A stretch of DNA of 44,641 bases from Candidatus Agathobaculum merdavium (GCA_019115615.1 DXDE01000053.1:1-44641), one strand, 5' to 3'; shown: positions 17,608-27,780, counted from the first letter of the stretch. Notes: generated by a model not told the origin, from the sequence alone. Numbers and translations are program-made.

Positions 17608-18332
17608 AGCTGTATTGTATCGGCATCGGGCCGGGCGGCGCGGAGCAGATGACGCTGCGCGCGGTGCGCGCGCTCGAGCAATGCGATTGCGTGGCCGGAT
17701 ATGGTCTGTATCTCGATTTGATTGAGGAGCTGATTGAGGGAAAAACGCGCATCCAGACCGGCATGACGCGCGAGGTCGACCGTTGCACGGCGGCGCGCGA
17801 TGCGGCGAAGGAAGGTCATACGGTCGCGGTTGTCTCGTCGGGCGATGCGGGCGTGTACGGTATGGCCGGACTGCTGCTGGAGGTTTGCGCGAATGACCCG
17901 GAACTCGAAATCGAGGTCATTCCGGGCGTGACGGCCGCATTGTCAGGCGGGGCGGTTTTGGGTGCGCCGCTGACGAACGACTTTGCCTGCGTCTCGCTCT
18001 CTGACCTGCTAACGCCGTGGGAGGTCATTGAACAGCGTCTGCGCGGCGCGGCGCAGGGCGATTTCTGCATCGCAATTTATAACCCTGCGAGCAAAAAACG
18101 CGTCGATCATTTGCAGCGTGCGTGCGATATCCTGTTGGAAACGCTGCCAGCTGACACTGTGTGCGGCACGGTACGCAACATCGGCCGCGACGGAGAAACA
18201 TATACTTTGACAACGCTCGGCGCGCTGCGGGATATGCAGGTCGATATGCTGACGACCGTCTTTGTCGGCAACAGCCGCACGCGCGTGATAAACGGCCGCA
18301 TGGTCACGCCGCGGGGGTATCGCGGCGTATGA
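17604..18332 (+). CDS. cbiH: precorrin-3B C17-methyltransferase CbiH
   Basis: LYCIGIGPGGAEQMTLRAVRALEQCDCVAGY, VVSSGDAGVYGMAGLLLEV, DFCIAIYNPASKKRVDHLQRACDILLE. ATG 17604. Confidence 0.95.
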   Translation: MKLYCIGIGPGGAEQMTLRAVRALEQCDCVAGYGLYLDLIEELIEGKTRIQTGMTREVDRCTAARDAAKEGHTVAVVSSGDAGVYGMAGLLLEVCANDPELEIEVIPGVTAALSGGAVLGAPLTNDFACVSLSDLLTPWEVIEQRLRGAAQGDFCIAIYNPASKKRVDHLQRACDILLETLPADTVCGTVRNIGRDGETYTLTTLGALRDMQVDMLTTVFVGNSRTRVINGRMVTPRGYRGV

Positions 18333-19534
18333 AGCTTGTGATTTTCTCGGGCACGAGCGAGGGACATGCGCTGTGCCGGTTTGTGTCGGCCTGCGGCGGA
18401 AACGCGAATGTGTATGTCGCTACCGATTACGGCGCAGCGGTGATGGAACCCATGCACGGCATCACGGTGCATGAGGGACGGCTGGACGCGGACGCGATGG
18501 CAGCGGTGCTGGACGCGGACACCCTGCTGGTGGACGCGACCCACCCGTATGCGGCGGTGGTGTCGGATAACCTGCGCGCGGCCTGCACACAGACCGGCGC
18601 GCAGTACGAACGCCTGCTGCGGCCCCAGCTGGACAGCAAGGGTGTGGTTACTGTACCCGATACCGCTGCTGCGGTGCGCTGGCTCAACGCACACCCCGGC
18701 CGCGCGCTGCTGACGGTCGGCAGCAAGGAGCTGCTGGTTTATACCGGTGTGCGTGGTTGGCGTGAACGACTGGTCGCACGGGTGCTGCCAAGCGTTTCCG
18801 TTTTGGAACAGTGTGCGTCGTTCGGCTTTGCCGGTGCGCAGATGATCGCGATGCAGGGGCCGTTTTCGCATGAGCTGAATACTGCGATGCTGCGCCAGAC
18901 GGGCGCGGACATTCTGGTTACGAAGGACACCGGCAAAGCGGGCGGCTTTGCGGAAAAGCTGTCTGCGGCGCGCGAAGTGGGCGCGACCGTTCTGGTGATC
19001 GCCCGTCCGCGTGAGGAGCAGGGCAAAACGCTTTCTGAAATGCAGGACTTTTTGGCGGCGCGTTTCGGCTGGGAGATACCCACGGCGAAACAGCCCGGAA
19101 CGATGCCGCGATTTCCGCTCTTTGTTTCGCTTGCGGGCAAAAAATGCGTTGTGTTCGGCGCGGGCAATATCGCTGCGCGGCGCGTTTCCGTTTTGCGGCA
19201 CTTCGGTGCGGCGGTGACGGTGGTTGCACTGGAAAGCCCGGCGGGTATTGCGGTCGATCAGGTTCGCGGCTATGAGAAAAGCGATCTTTCGGGGGCTTTT
19301 CTGGCAGTCGCGGCGACAAATGACCGCGCGGTTAATCACCGCATCGCATTGGACTGCGAAGAAATGCACATTCCGTGCAGCGTAGCCGACTGCGCGGCGG
19401 AATCCACCTTTTTCTTTCCCGCGATATGCGAGGGCGGGGGACTGATTGCTGGCGTGGTGTCGGATGGAACGGCGCACGGCAAAACGGCGGCGGCGGCAAA
19501 GCGCATCCGCGCGGTATTGGAGGAAATGACATGA
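18329..19534 (+). CDS. cbiJ: fusion: cobalt-precorrin-6A reductase (CbiJ) + precorrin-2 dehydrogenase-like SirC domain
   Basis: N-terminal CbiJ: KLVIFSGTSEGHALCRFVSACGG, TLLVDATHPYAAVVSDNLRAAC. C-terminal SirC-like: FPLFVSLAGKKCVVFGAGNIAARRVSVLRHFGAAVTVVAL...FLAVAATNDRAVNHRIALDCEEMHIPCSVADCAAESTFFFPAI. One continuous reading frame from ATG 18329. Confidence 0.9.
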   Translation: MKLVIFSGTSEGHALCRFVSACGGNANVYVATDYGAAVMEPMHGITVHEGRLDADAMAAVLDADTLLVDATHPYAAVVSDNLRAACTQTGAQYERLLRPQLDSKGVVTVPDTAAAVRWLNAHPGRALLTVGSKELLVYTGVRGWRERLVARVLPSVSVLEQCASFGFAGAQMIAMQGPFSHELNTAMLRQTGADILVTKDTGKAGGFAEKLSAAREVGATVLVIARPREEQGKTLSEMQDFLAARFGWEIPTAKQPGTMPRFPLFVSLAGKKCVVFGAGNIAARRVSVLRHFGAAVTVVALESPAGIAVDQVRGYEKSDLSGAFLAVAATNDRAVNHRIALDCEEMHIPCSVADCAAESTFFFPAICEGGGLIAGVVSDGTAHGKTAAAAKRIRAVLEEMT

Positions 19535-20394
19535 TTCGAGTGGGCAGCAGGGACAGCCGTCTCGCGGTTGTGCAGGCCGAGGAGGTCTGCCACGCGCTGG
19601 GCGACTGTGAACTCATCACGATGAAAACCACGGGCGACATGGTGCTGGATAAAACGCTTGACAAGGTCGGCGGCAAGGGCTTGTTCGTCAAGGAACTTGA
19701 CCGCGCGCTGGCCGATCATCGCGTTGACCTGACGGTGCACAGTTTAAAAGATGTGCCGATGGAGCAGCCGGACGGTCTGCCGCTTGTGGCGTTCACCAAG
19801 CGCGCGGATGCGCGCGACGCGCTGGTGCTGCCGGAGAGCGGCGCGTGGGACAAAACCAAGCCTATCGGCTGTGCATCCGCCAGACGGCGGGTGCAGCTCA
19901 AAGTGCTGTTCCCTGATATCGACGTGCAGCCCGTGCGCGGCAACGTGCAGACGCGGCTCGCAAAGCTTGAGAGCGGCGCATATGGTGCGCTGGTGCTGGC
20001 CGCGGCGGGATTGCACCGCTTAGGACTGCAAGACCGCATCAGCCGGTATTTTTCGCCGGATGAGATCATTCCCGCGGCGGGACAGGGTATTCTGGCGGTG
20101 CAGGGCCGCGCAGGCGAATTCGAGGACGCGGCGCGGCTGGTGGACGATACCGACGCGCGCGACTGCGCGGCGGCCGAGCGGTCGTTTATCAAAACGCTTG
20201 GCGGCGGGTGCTTCGCGCCGGTCGCGGCTTATGCCGAAACGCAGGGCGATACGCTGCATCTGCGCGGGCTGTATGTGACAGAAGATGAACGGCACATGGC
20301 GCGCGGTGCGGTGACCGGACGGCGGGCGGAAGCTGCGTCTCTGGGGCGCACGCTCGCACTGCAACTGAAGCATCAGGCGGAGGGAAACGTATGA
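19531..20394 (+). CDS. hemC: porphobilinogen deaminase (hydroxymethylbilane synthase)
   Basis: MIRVGSRDSRLAVVQAEEV, DLTVHSLKDVPMEQPDGLPLVAFTKRADARDALV, GGGCFAPVAAYA. Confidence 0.96.
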   Translation: MIRVGSRDSRLAVVQAEEVCHALGDCELITMKTTGDMVLDKTLDKVGGKGLFVKELDRALADHRVDLTVHSLKDVPMEQPDGLPLVAFTKRADARDALVLPESGAWDKTKPIGCASARRRVQLKVLFPDIDVQPVRGNVQTRLAKLESGAYGALVLAAAGLHRLGLQDRISRYFSPDEIIPAAGQGILAVQGRAGEFEDAARLVDDTDARDCAAAERSFIKTLGGGCFAPVAAYAETQGDTLHLRGLYVTEDERHMARGAVTGRRAEAASLGRTLALQLKHQAEGNV

Positions 20395-21878
20395 CAGGAA
20401 CGGTAACGCTGGTCGGTGCGGGGCCGGGAGACAAGGGCTTGCTGACGACAGCGGGCGCACAGGCGATCGCGCAGGCGGACGCGGTGGTATACGACCGGCT
20501 GGTGGGCGAGGATATCCTTGATCTGATTCCGCCGCGCGCGGAAAAAGTGCCGGTCGGCAAGGAAAACAACCACCATCCTGTGCCGCAGCATGAAATTAAC
20601 GACATTCTGGTGCGGCTTGCGCGAGAGGGCAAGAACGTCGTGCGGCTTAAGGGCGGGGACTGCTTCCTGTTCGGGCGCGGTGGCGAGGAATGCGAGCATC
20701 TGCTGCAAAACGGCGTGCCGTTTCGGGTCATTCCGGGTGTGACGAGCGCGCTGGCTGCACCCGCGTTTGCGGGCATCCCGGTGACGCATCGGGATTTTAC
20801 CTCGTCGGTGCACATCATCACGGCGCACGCGCGTGCGGGCAAGCCGCTGACCATCGACTTTGACGCACTCGTGCGCTTAAACGTCACGCTGGTGTTCCTG
20901 ATGGGACTGACCGCGCTGGAGCAGGTGACAGACGGCCTGCTGCGCGCGGGCATGCAGTCGGATATGCCTGCTGCAGTAATCGAAAACGGTGCGCGCGGTA
21001 CACAGCGCAAGGTGGTATGCGGCTTATCCGACCTTTCTGCCAATGTGCGTGCGGAGGGGCTGCAAAGTCCGGCGCTGATTATCGTCGGGCGGGTATGCGC
21101 TTTGAGCGACACGCTCGACTGGTTCACGCTGCTGCCGCTGCACGGTAAGACTATCGTCGTCACCCGTCCGAAAGCGCGGGCGGGTACGCTGGCAGAAAAG
21201 CTGCGGCGGCGGGGCGCGAATGTGATCGAAGCGCCGTGCATTGAAACAGCTCAGAGGGAGGATACGCGGTCGATTGCAGATGCTTTTCAGCAGCCGCATG
21301 ATTGGGCGGTGTTCACCAGTCCGGCGGGCATTCCCGCAGCGGTGCATACGCTGGGAAAACTCGGCCGCGACCTGCGCGCGCTGTATGGAATGAAAATCGC
21401 AGCGATTGGCAAGGGTACGGCGGCGGCGCTGGCCGCTTACGGTCTGACCGCCGACCTTGTTCCCACACAGTACGACGGGGAACACCTCGCAGATGCGCTC
21501 GTTGACGTGATGCCGCAGGGCGGTTCGGTTCTGTTGCTGCGCGCAGTACAGGGCGGGCAGATTTTACCCGAAAAACTCGCCCGAGCGGGCATCCGTGTGA
21601 CCGATGTGCCGCTTTACGACACCGTGCATCGCTGTGACAAGGCGGACGCGCTGCGCGGGATGCTGGCCGAGGGAAAAATCGACGCGGTGACGTTTACCAG
21701 CGTGTCCACGGTTGAGGGTTTTGTCGAGGCGGTCGGCGCGGTGGAATATAAGGGCGTTATGGCCTGCTGTATTGGAGAACAAACCGCGCAAGCCGCTCGG
21801 AAATACTTTGCGAATGTGAAAGTCGCGAAAAGCGCAACGATTGACGACTTGGTCGCCTGTATCGAGGAGGAGATATAA
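20391..21878 (+). CDS. bifunctional uroporphyrinogen-III C-methyltransferase / uroporphyrinogen-III synthase (CobA-HemD fusion)
   Basis: CobA half: TGTVTLVGAGPGDKGLLTTAGAQAIAQADAVVYDRLVGEDIL, VVRLKGGDCFLFGRGGEE. HemD half from GKTIVVTRPKARAGTLAEKLRRRGANVIEAPCIE. Confidence 0.95.
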   Translation: MTGTVTLVGAGPGDKGLLTTAGAQAIAQADAVVYDRLVGEDILDLIPPRAEKVPVGKENNHHPVPQHEINDILVRLAREGKNVVRLKGGDCFLFGRGGEECEHLLQNGVPFRVIPGVTSALAAPAFAGIPVTHRDFTSSVHIITAHARAGKPLTIDFDALVRLNVTLVFLMGLTALEQVTDGLLRAGMQSDMPAAVIENGARGTQRKVVCGLSDLSANVRAEGLQSPALIIVGRVCALSDTLDWFTLLPLHGKTIVVTRPKARAGTLAEKLRRRGANVIEAPCIETAQREDTRSIADAFQQPHDWAVFTSPAGIPAAVHTLGKLGRDLRALYGMKIAAIGKGTAAALAAYGLTADLVPTQYDGEHLADALVDVMPQGGSVLLLRAVQGGQILPEKLARAGIRVTDVPLYDTVHRCDKADALRGMLAEGKIDAVTFTSVSTVEGFVEAVGAVEYKGVMACCIGEQTAQAARKYFANVKVAKSATIDDLVACIEEEI

Positions 21879-21880
21879 AG

Positions 21881-22867
21881 ATGTTTAACGAAACCATCCG
21901 TCCGCGCCGCCTGCGTACGTCGGACAGCCTGCGCCGCATGGTGCGCGAGACGCGCATCTCGCCCGAAAGCCTGATCTGGCCGATTTTCGTCGAGGAGGGC
22001 GAGGGTATTTACGAAGAGATTCCCTCGCTGCCCGGACAATACCACTACTCGCCCGACCAGCTGTACCGCATGGTCGAGCGCGCCCGCGCGTATGGCGTGA
22101 GCCGCGTGATCCTGTTCGGTTTGCCGAAGGAAAAGGACGAGATCGGCTCAGGCGCGTGGGCGGAGGACGGCATCGTGCAGCAGGGCATCCGCAAGATCAA
22201 GGAACTCGCCCCCGAAATGTACATCATTACCGACGTATGTATGTGCGAATACACCAGCCACGGTCACTGCGGCATCCTGTGTGGCCACTATGTCGATAAC
22301 GACCAGACGATCGCGCGGCTCGCGCAGATCGCAGTCAGCCACGCACAGGCTGGCGCGGATATGGTTGCGCCAAGTGATATGATGGACGGCCGCGTGGCTG
22401 CCATCCGCGGCGCGCTCGACCAGAACGGCTTTACCAACGTGCCGATCATGTCCTACGCCGCAAAGTACGCGTCTACCTTCTATGGCCCGTTCCGCGATGC
22501 GGCGGGCTCTGCGCCGTCCTTTGGCGACCGCCGCTCTTATCAGATGGACCCGCACAACGGCCGTGAGGCGATGCGCGAGTGCGCGCTCGATGTGGCTGAG
22601 GGTGCGGATATCCTGATGATTAAGCCTGCGCTCGCGTACCTCGATCTGGTGTACCAGTGCAAGCAGCGCTTTGACCTGCCTGTCGCGGCGTATGCCGTTT
22701 CGGGCGAGTACGCGATGGTCAAGGCGGCGGCGAAAGCGGGCTTGATCGACGAATACGGCGTGATGTGCGAGAGCGCGGTGTCGATTTTCCGCGCGGGCGC
22801 AGATATTCTGATTACTTACTATGCCTGTGAGCTTGCGGACGCCATTCGGAAAGGGGATATCGGCTGA
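21881..22867 (+). CDS. hemB: delta-aminolevulinic acid dehydratase (porphobilinogen synthase)
   Basis: RPRRLRTSDSLRRMVRETRISPESLIWPIFVEEG, MVAPSDMMDGRVAAIR, DILMIKPALAYLD. Confidence 0.97.
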   Translation: MFNETIRPRRLRTSDSLRRMVRETRISPESLIWPIFVEEGEGIYEEIPSLPGQYHYSPDQLYRMVERARAYGVSRVILFGLPKEKDEIGSGAWAEDGIVQQGIRKIKELAPEMYIITDVCMCEYTSHGHCGILCGHYVDNDQTIARLAQIAVSHAQAGADMVAPSDMMDGRVAAIRGALDQNGFTNVPIMSYAAKYASTFYGPFRDAAGSAPSFGDRRSYQMDPHNGREAMRECALDVAEGADILMIKPALAYLDLVYQCKQRFDLPVAAYAVSGEYAMVKAAAKAGLIDEYGVMCESAVSIFRAGADILITYYACELADAIRKGDIG

Positions 22868-24147
22868 TGAGCAGATCGGAAGAACTGTTCGAGCGTGCCA
22901 AAAAGGTGCTGCCGGGCGGCGTCAATTCTCCGGTGCGCGCGTTCCGCGCGGTGGGCGGCAGTCCGCGCTTTGTGGTCAAGGGGCTGGGCAGCCACATCCT
23001 CGACGAGGACGGGCTGGAATACATCGACTACATCGGCTCGTGGGGGCCAATGGTGCTGGGACACAGCCATCCGGATATCTTAAAAGCCGTGTACGACCGC
23101 ATGGTGAACGGCTTGTCCTTCGGCGCACCGACTGCACTCGAGATCGAGATGGCGGAAAAAATGATCTCGATGGTGCCGAACATCGAGATGGTGCGCATGG
23201 TAAACTCTGGCACCGAGGCCGTGATGAGCGCGCTGCGGCTGGCGCGCGGCGCGACTGGACGCGATAAGATCATCAAATTTGAGGGCTGTTATCACGGCCA
23301 CTCGGATTCCATGCTGGTCGGCGCTGGGTCTGGCGCGCTGACGCAGGGCGAGCCGGACTCCAAGGGCGTGACGAAAGGCGCGGCGCAGGATACGCTGATG
23401 GCGCAGTACAACGACCTTGCCTCCGTTGAGCGCTTGTTGGACGCGAACTTGGGGCAGGTTGCGGCAGTGATTGTCGAGCCGGTTGCGGCGAATATGGGCG
23501 TTGTGCCGCCGAAGAATGGCTTTTTGCAGGGGCTGCGCGACCTGTGCGACAAGCACGGTGCGCTGCTGATTTTCGACGAGGTTATTACCGGTTTCCGTCT
23601 GGCGGCAGGCGGCGCGCAGGAATATTTCGGCGTGCGCGCCGACCTCGTGACCTTCGGCAAGATCATCGGCGGCGGTATGCCGGTCGGTGCGTATGCGGGC
23701 AGCCGCGCGCTTATGGAACAGGTCGCGCCGTGCGGCCCGGTCTATCAGGCGGGCACGCTGTCGGGCAACCCGGTGGCGATGGCGGCAGGGCTGGCGCAGC
23801 TGCAAATCCTGACCGATCACCCCGAGGTGTATACCGTAATGGAGACCTCGGCGCAGTATATCGCCAACCACCTGCGCGCAAGTGCGGAAAAGCACGGTGT
23901 TAAGATGCAGGTCAATCAGGTCGGCTCGCTGCTGTGCCCGTACTTTACGGACACGCCGGTGGATTGCTTCGCGGCAGCCAAGACCAGCGACACAAAGAAA
24001 TACGCAAAGTATTTTAATGAAATGTTATTACGAGGCGTATATCTTGCGCCCAGCCAGTTCGAGGCGATGTTTGTCTCGTCCGCGCACACGCAGAAGGACT
24101 TGGCGTTCACCGTACAGGCGGCGGACGAGAGCCTTGCGGCACTGTAA
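22867..24147 (+). CDS. hemL: glutamate-1-semialdehyde 2,1-aminomutase
   Basis: FERAKKVLPGGVNSPVRAFRAVGGSPRFV, VNSGTEAVMSALRLARGATGRDKIIKFEGCYHGHSD, TFGKIIGGGMPVGAYAG. Confidence 0.97.
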   Translation: MSRSEELFERAKKVLPGGVNSPVRAFRAVGGSPRFVVKGLGSHILDEDGLEYIDYIGSWGPMVLGHSHPDILKAVYDRMVNGLSFGAPTALEIEMAEKMISMVPNIEMVRMVNSGTEAVMSALRLARGATGRDKIIKFEGCYHGHSDSMLVGAGSGALTQGEPDSKGVTKGAAQDTLMAQYNDLASVERLLDANLGQVAAVIVEPVAANMGVVPPKNGFLQGLRDLCDKHGALLIFDEVITGFRLAAGGAQEYFGVRADLVTFGKIIGGGMPVGAYAGSRALMEQVAPCGPVYQAGTLSGNPVAMAAGLAQLQILTDHPEVYTVMETSAQYIANHLRASAEKHGVKMQVNQVGSLLCPYFTDTPVDCFAAAKTSDTKKYAKYFNEMLLRGVYLAPSQFEAMFVSSAHTQKDLAFTVQAADESLAAL

Positions 24148-24168
24148 ATACCAAAAGGAGGGACGGAC

Positions 24169-25362
24169 ATGGCTCGCACATTTTATATCATCGGCGCAGG
24201 CATGGGCGCGCCGGACACACTGACCGGTGAAGCACATCGCGCGCTGGATGAGGCCGACGCGGTGCTTGCCACCGCGCGGCTCGCCACACTGGACGCGAAA
24301 GCGATTGTCTGTCCCTTCGGGGAACTGGCCGCGCGTGCGATGCAGGCCGACGGCGACACAGTTGCGGTGTTGGTTTCAGGCGATGTGGGCTTTTTCAGCG
24401 CCGCCGCGCGGCTGCGGGAGCAGTTCGCCCCGCACGGCGAGGCACGGCTGGTGTGCGGCCTGTCCAGTTTGCAATATTTCTGCGCGAAGCTGGGTGTTTC
24501 TTATGATGATGCCTGCGTGCGCAGCCTGCATGGGCGCGCGGGCAGCATTCTCGGCGCGGTCAGCTATCACAAAAAGGTGTTTGTGCTGACCGGCGGCGCG
24601 CAGAACGCGCAAATCGTGTGCCGCGCGCTTGCGGATGCGGGGCTTGGCAGTCTGACTGTTCATCTGGGCGAAAACCTCGGGATGGAAACCGAGCGCATCG
24701 CGCACGGCACGGCGGCGGAGTTGGCGGAGCAGGCTTGCGGTGATCTGGCGGTGCTGCTGGTCGAGCATCCGGACGCGGCAAACGCCGCAGAACCCTTGCG
24801 CGACAGCATGTTCACACGTGCGAAGATGCCCATGACCAAGGAGGAAGTGCGCTGGACGGCGTGCGGACGGCTGGCTGTGCAGCCGCGCGACACGGTTTGG
24901 GACGTAGGCGCGGGGACAGGCGCAATGACGCTGGAACTCGCGCGCCGCGCGTGCGACGGCCTTGTCTATGCGGTCGAGCGGAGCGAGGAAGCGCTTTCGC
25001 TGCTGGAAGAAAACTGCCGCAAGCTGGGCGGGTACAACGTGCAGATCATTGCGGGGCGCGCACCCGAAGCGCTGGAGATACTGCCCGCACCGGACTGCGT
25101 GTTCGTCGGCGGCAGCGGCGGTGGGATGCGTCGCATTTTGGCGCTGGCAAAGGAGAAAAATCCTGCCGTGCGCGTGGTGGTCACCGCGATTGCGTTGGAA
25201 ACGTTGGAGGAAGCACGGCATGCGCTCATTGACCTTGGTTTTGCAAATGTCGAGGTGTCGCAGCTGGCTGCGTCGCGCGGCAAAGCCGTTGGGCCGTACA
25301 CCATGATGACTGCGCTCAATCCGGTTTTTATCCTGTCGGGGGGCGGACAAGATGCAGAATAA
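24169..25362 (+). CDS. cobalt-precorrin-7 C5-methyltransferase / precorrin-6B C15-methyltransferase (decarboxylating), CbiE-CbiT fusion
   Basis: N-terminal tetrapyrrole methylase (CbiE), then TKEEVRWTACGRLAVQPRDTVWDVGAGTGAMTLELAR (CbiT). Confidence 0.93.
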   Translation: MARTFYIIGAGMGAPDTLTGEAHRALDEADAVLATARLATLDAKAIVCPFGELAARAMQADGDTVAVLVSGDVGFFSAAARLREQFAPHGEARLVCGLSSLQYFCAKLGVSYDDACVRSLHGRAGSILGAVSYHKKVFVLTGGAQNAQIVCRALADAGLGSLTVHLGENLGMETERIAHGTAAELAEQACGDLAVLLVEHPDAANAAEPLRDSMFTRAKMPMTKEEVRWTACGRLAVQPRDTVWDVGAGTGAMTLELARRACDGLVYAVERSEEALSLLEENCRKLGGYNVQIIAGRAPEALEILPAPDCVFVGGSGGGMRRILALAKEKNPAVRVVVTAIALETLEEARHALIDLGFANVEVSQLAASRGKAVGPYTMMTALNPVFILSGGGQDAE

Positions 25363-26692
25363 CGCACCCCGTTTGCTGCTCGCAGGCACCGGCTCAGGCT
25401 GTGGCAAAACTACGGTTACGACCGCGCTGCTGCGCGCGTTGCAGCGCCGCGGCGTGCCGCTCGCGGCCTTCAAGTGCGGGCCGGACTACATCGACCCGAT
25501 GTTTCATACCGAAGTACTCGGTGTACCCAGCCGCAACCTCGACCTGTTCTTTGTGGACGAAACCGAGGTGCGCGGGCAGCTTGCCCGCCACGTTCCGACG
25601 GACGGCGTGGGCATCATCGAGGGCGTGATGGGCTTTTACGATGGCGTGTCCGGCACGACCGATACGGCTTCGGCAGCGCATGTCGCGCGCGCGACCAATA
25701 CCCCTGCGGTGCTCATCGTACGGCCGCGTGGGCAGTCGCTGTCGCTCGCGGCGGAGATCAAGGGCTTTCGAGATTTTGCGCCCAACACGCTTGCGGGCGT
25801 GATTTTGAACGGCGTTTCAGAAGGCATGTACCCTTATTACCGCGCGATCGCAGAAAAAGCGGGGCTGCGGGTCTATGGCTTCCTGCCGCCTGTGCCGGAA
25901 GCCGAAATCCCCGATCGGCATTTGGGTCTGGTGACCGCAGCGGAAATCGGGAATTTATCGGACAAGCTTGACCGACTGGCCGACGCAGCGGAAGCCGGGC
26001 TTGATCTGGACGGCCTGCTGGCGCTTGCGCGCACCGCGCCGCCCATCGCAGACGAAACCGCGCCGCTTGCGTTGGTGGCAGACAAGCCGGTGCGCATCGC
26101 GGTCGCGCAGGACAAGGCGTTTTGTTTCTACTATGCGGATAATTTTGATGTGCTGCGCGCGCTCGGCGCGGAACTTGTGCCGTTTTCACCGCTGACCGAT
26201 GCGACGTTACCAAAAGATATTGATGGACTGTACCTCGGCGGCGGATATCCCGAGGTGCACAAAGAGCAGCTTGCCGCCAATCACATCATGCGGGACAGCA
26301 TCCGTGCGGCGGTACAGGGCGGCCTGCCGACGATCGCGGAGTGCGGTGGCTTTCTCTATCTGCACCGTACGCTGGACGGCGCAGAGATGGCGGGGGTGCT
26401 CGATGCGGACGCGACGCTCACAAAGAAGCTCCAGCCTTTTGGCTATGTGACGCTGACTGCGCGGCGGGATAACCTGCTGTGTCGCGCAGGGGAACAGGTT
26501 CGCGCGCACGCGTTCCATTATGCGGTCTCAACCGACGAGGGCGCGGATTTCGATGCGGCCAAGCCCAATGGCCGCGCGTGGGCGTGTATTCATGCGAATG
26601 ACACCTTGTACGCAGGCTTTCCGCACCTGTATTTCCGGGCGAATCCGGCATTTGCCGAGAATTTTGTGCGCCGTTCGGCGCAGAAGGGATAG
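25352..26692 (+). CDS. cbiA: cobyrinate a,c-diamide synthase
   Basis: LLLAGTGSGCGKTTVTTALLRALQRRGVPLAAFKCGPDYIDPMFHTEVLG; glutaminase GLYLGGGYPEVH, IAECGGFLYL. Confidence 0.96.
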   Translation: MQNNAPRLLLAGTGSGCGKTTVTTALLRALQRRGVPLAAFKCGPDYIDPMFHTEVLGVPSRNLDLFFVDETEVRGQLARHVPTDGVGIIEGVMGFYDGVSGTTDTASAAHVARATNTPAVLIVRPRGQSLSLAAEIKGFRDFAPNTLAGVILNGVSEGMYPYYRAIAEKAGLRVYGFLPPVPEAEIPDRHLGLVTAAEIGNLSDKLDRLADAAEAGLDLDGLLALARTAPPIADETAPLALVADKPVRIAVAQDKAFCFYYADNFDVLRALGAELVPFSPLTDATLPKDIDGLYLGGGYPEVHKEQLAANHIMRDSIRAAVQGGLPTIAECGGFLYLHRTLDGAEMAGVLDADATLTKKLQPFGYVTLTARRDNLLCRAGEQVRAHAFHYAVSTDEGADFDAAKPNGRAWACIHANDTLYAGFPHLYFRANPAFAENFVRRSAQKG

Positions 26693-27757
26693 ATGGTCAT
26701 GGATTTGCAGCAGACGATCGCGGCGGTGCGTCCGCCGTGCGAACAAAGCCGCGCGGCGGCGGCCGAACGGTTTTCCGATATTGCCATCCCGCTGGGCAGC
26801 TTGGGGCTGCTGCAGGATGCGGTGGCTCAGATTGCCGCCATCCGGCGCACACCGCGCCCGTCGATCAAAAAGCGCGCGGTCGTGATGTTCTGCGCGGATA
26901 ACGGCGTGGTGGCGCAAGGCGTGACCCAGTGCGGGCAGGAGGTCACGGCGACTGTGACCGAAAATATGGGGCGCGGTAAATCGACCGTCTGCCTGATGGC
27001 GCAGCACATCGGCATGGACAGCTTTCCGGTTGATATCGGCGTGGCGCGCGACGTGCAGGGGGAGCGGATTTTACGCCGTAAAATCCGGTACGGCACGGCG
27101 AATATGACCAAAGAACCCGCTATGGCGCGTCAGGAAGCTGTGCGCGCCATTGAGGTTGGTATTTCACTTGCCGAATGGTGCGCGTCTGAGGGGTATGACC
27201 TGATCTGCGGCGGTGAAATGGGCATCGGCAACACGACGACGAGCGCCGCTGTCACTGCCGCACTGACCGGTGCGGCAGTTGAAACCGTGACCGGGCGCGG
27301 CGCAGGGTTGTCGACCGAGGGCTTGCAGCGCAAGGTGCGCGCGATCGAAACCGCGCTCGCGCTCCATCAGCCCGACCCGAACGACCCGATCGACGTGCTG
27401 CACAAGGTCGGCGGGCTGGATATTGCGGGGATGGCCGGACTGTATCTCGGCGCGGCGGCCTGCGGCCTGCCTGTGGTGCTGGACGGCGTGATTTCCTGCG
27501 CAGCGGCGCTCATCGCCGTGCGGCTGTGTCCCGAGGTGCGAGGCTATCTGCTGGCGGGGCACCGCTCGGAGGAGCCTGCGGGCAAATTGCTGCTGGACGA
27601 ACTCGGCCTGCATCCGTTCATTTCGGCGGGCATGCGGCTGGGCGAGGGCACAGGTGCGGTTGCGGCGGTCAGCCTGCTTGATCTGGTGATGGCGGCCTAT
27701 AACGGTATGCCCAGCTTTGCCGAAGCCGGGGTCGAGGCCTACCAGCCGCTGACGTAA
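26693..27757 (+). CDS. cobT: nicotinate-nucleotide--dimethylbenzimidazole phosphoribosyltransferase
   Basis: PLGSLGLLQDAVAQIAAIRRTPRPSIKKRAVVMFCADNGVVAQGVTQCGQEVTATV, EMGIGNTTTSAAV, AGHRSEEPAGKLLLDELGL. Confidence 0.97.
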   Translation: MVMDLQQTIAAVRPPCEQSRAAAAERFSDIAIPLGSLGLLQDAVAQIAAIRRTPRPSIKKRAVVMFCADNGVVAQGVTQCGQEVTATVTENMGRGKSTVCLMAQHIGMDSFPVDIGVARDVQGERILRRKIRYGTANMTKEPAMARQEAVRAIEVGISLAEWCASEGYDLICGGEMGIGNTTTSAAVTAALTGAAVETVTGRGAGLSTEGLQRKVRAIETALALHQPDPNDPIDVLHKVGGLDIAGMAGLYLGAAACGLPVVLDGVISCAAALIAVRLCPEVRGYLLAGHRSEEPAGKLLLDELGLHPFISAGMRLGEGTGAVAAVSLLDLVMAAYNGMPSFAEAGVEAYQPLT

Positions 27758-27780
27758 ACAAAGAGAAGGGGGGACGGAAC

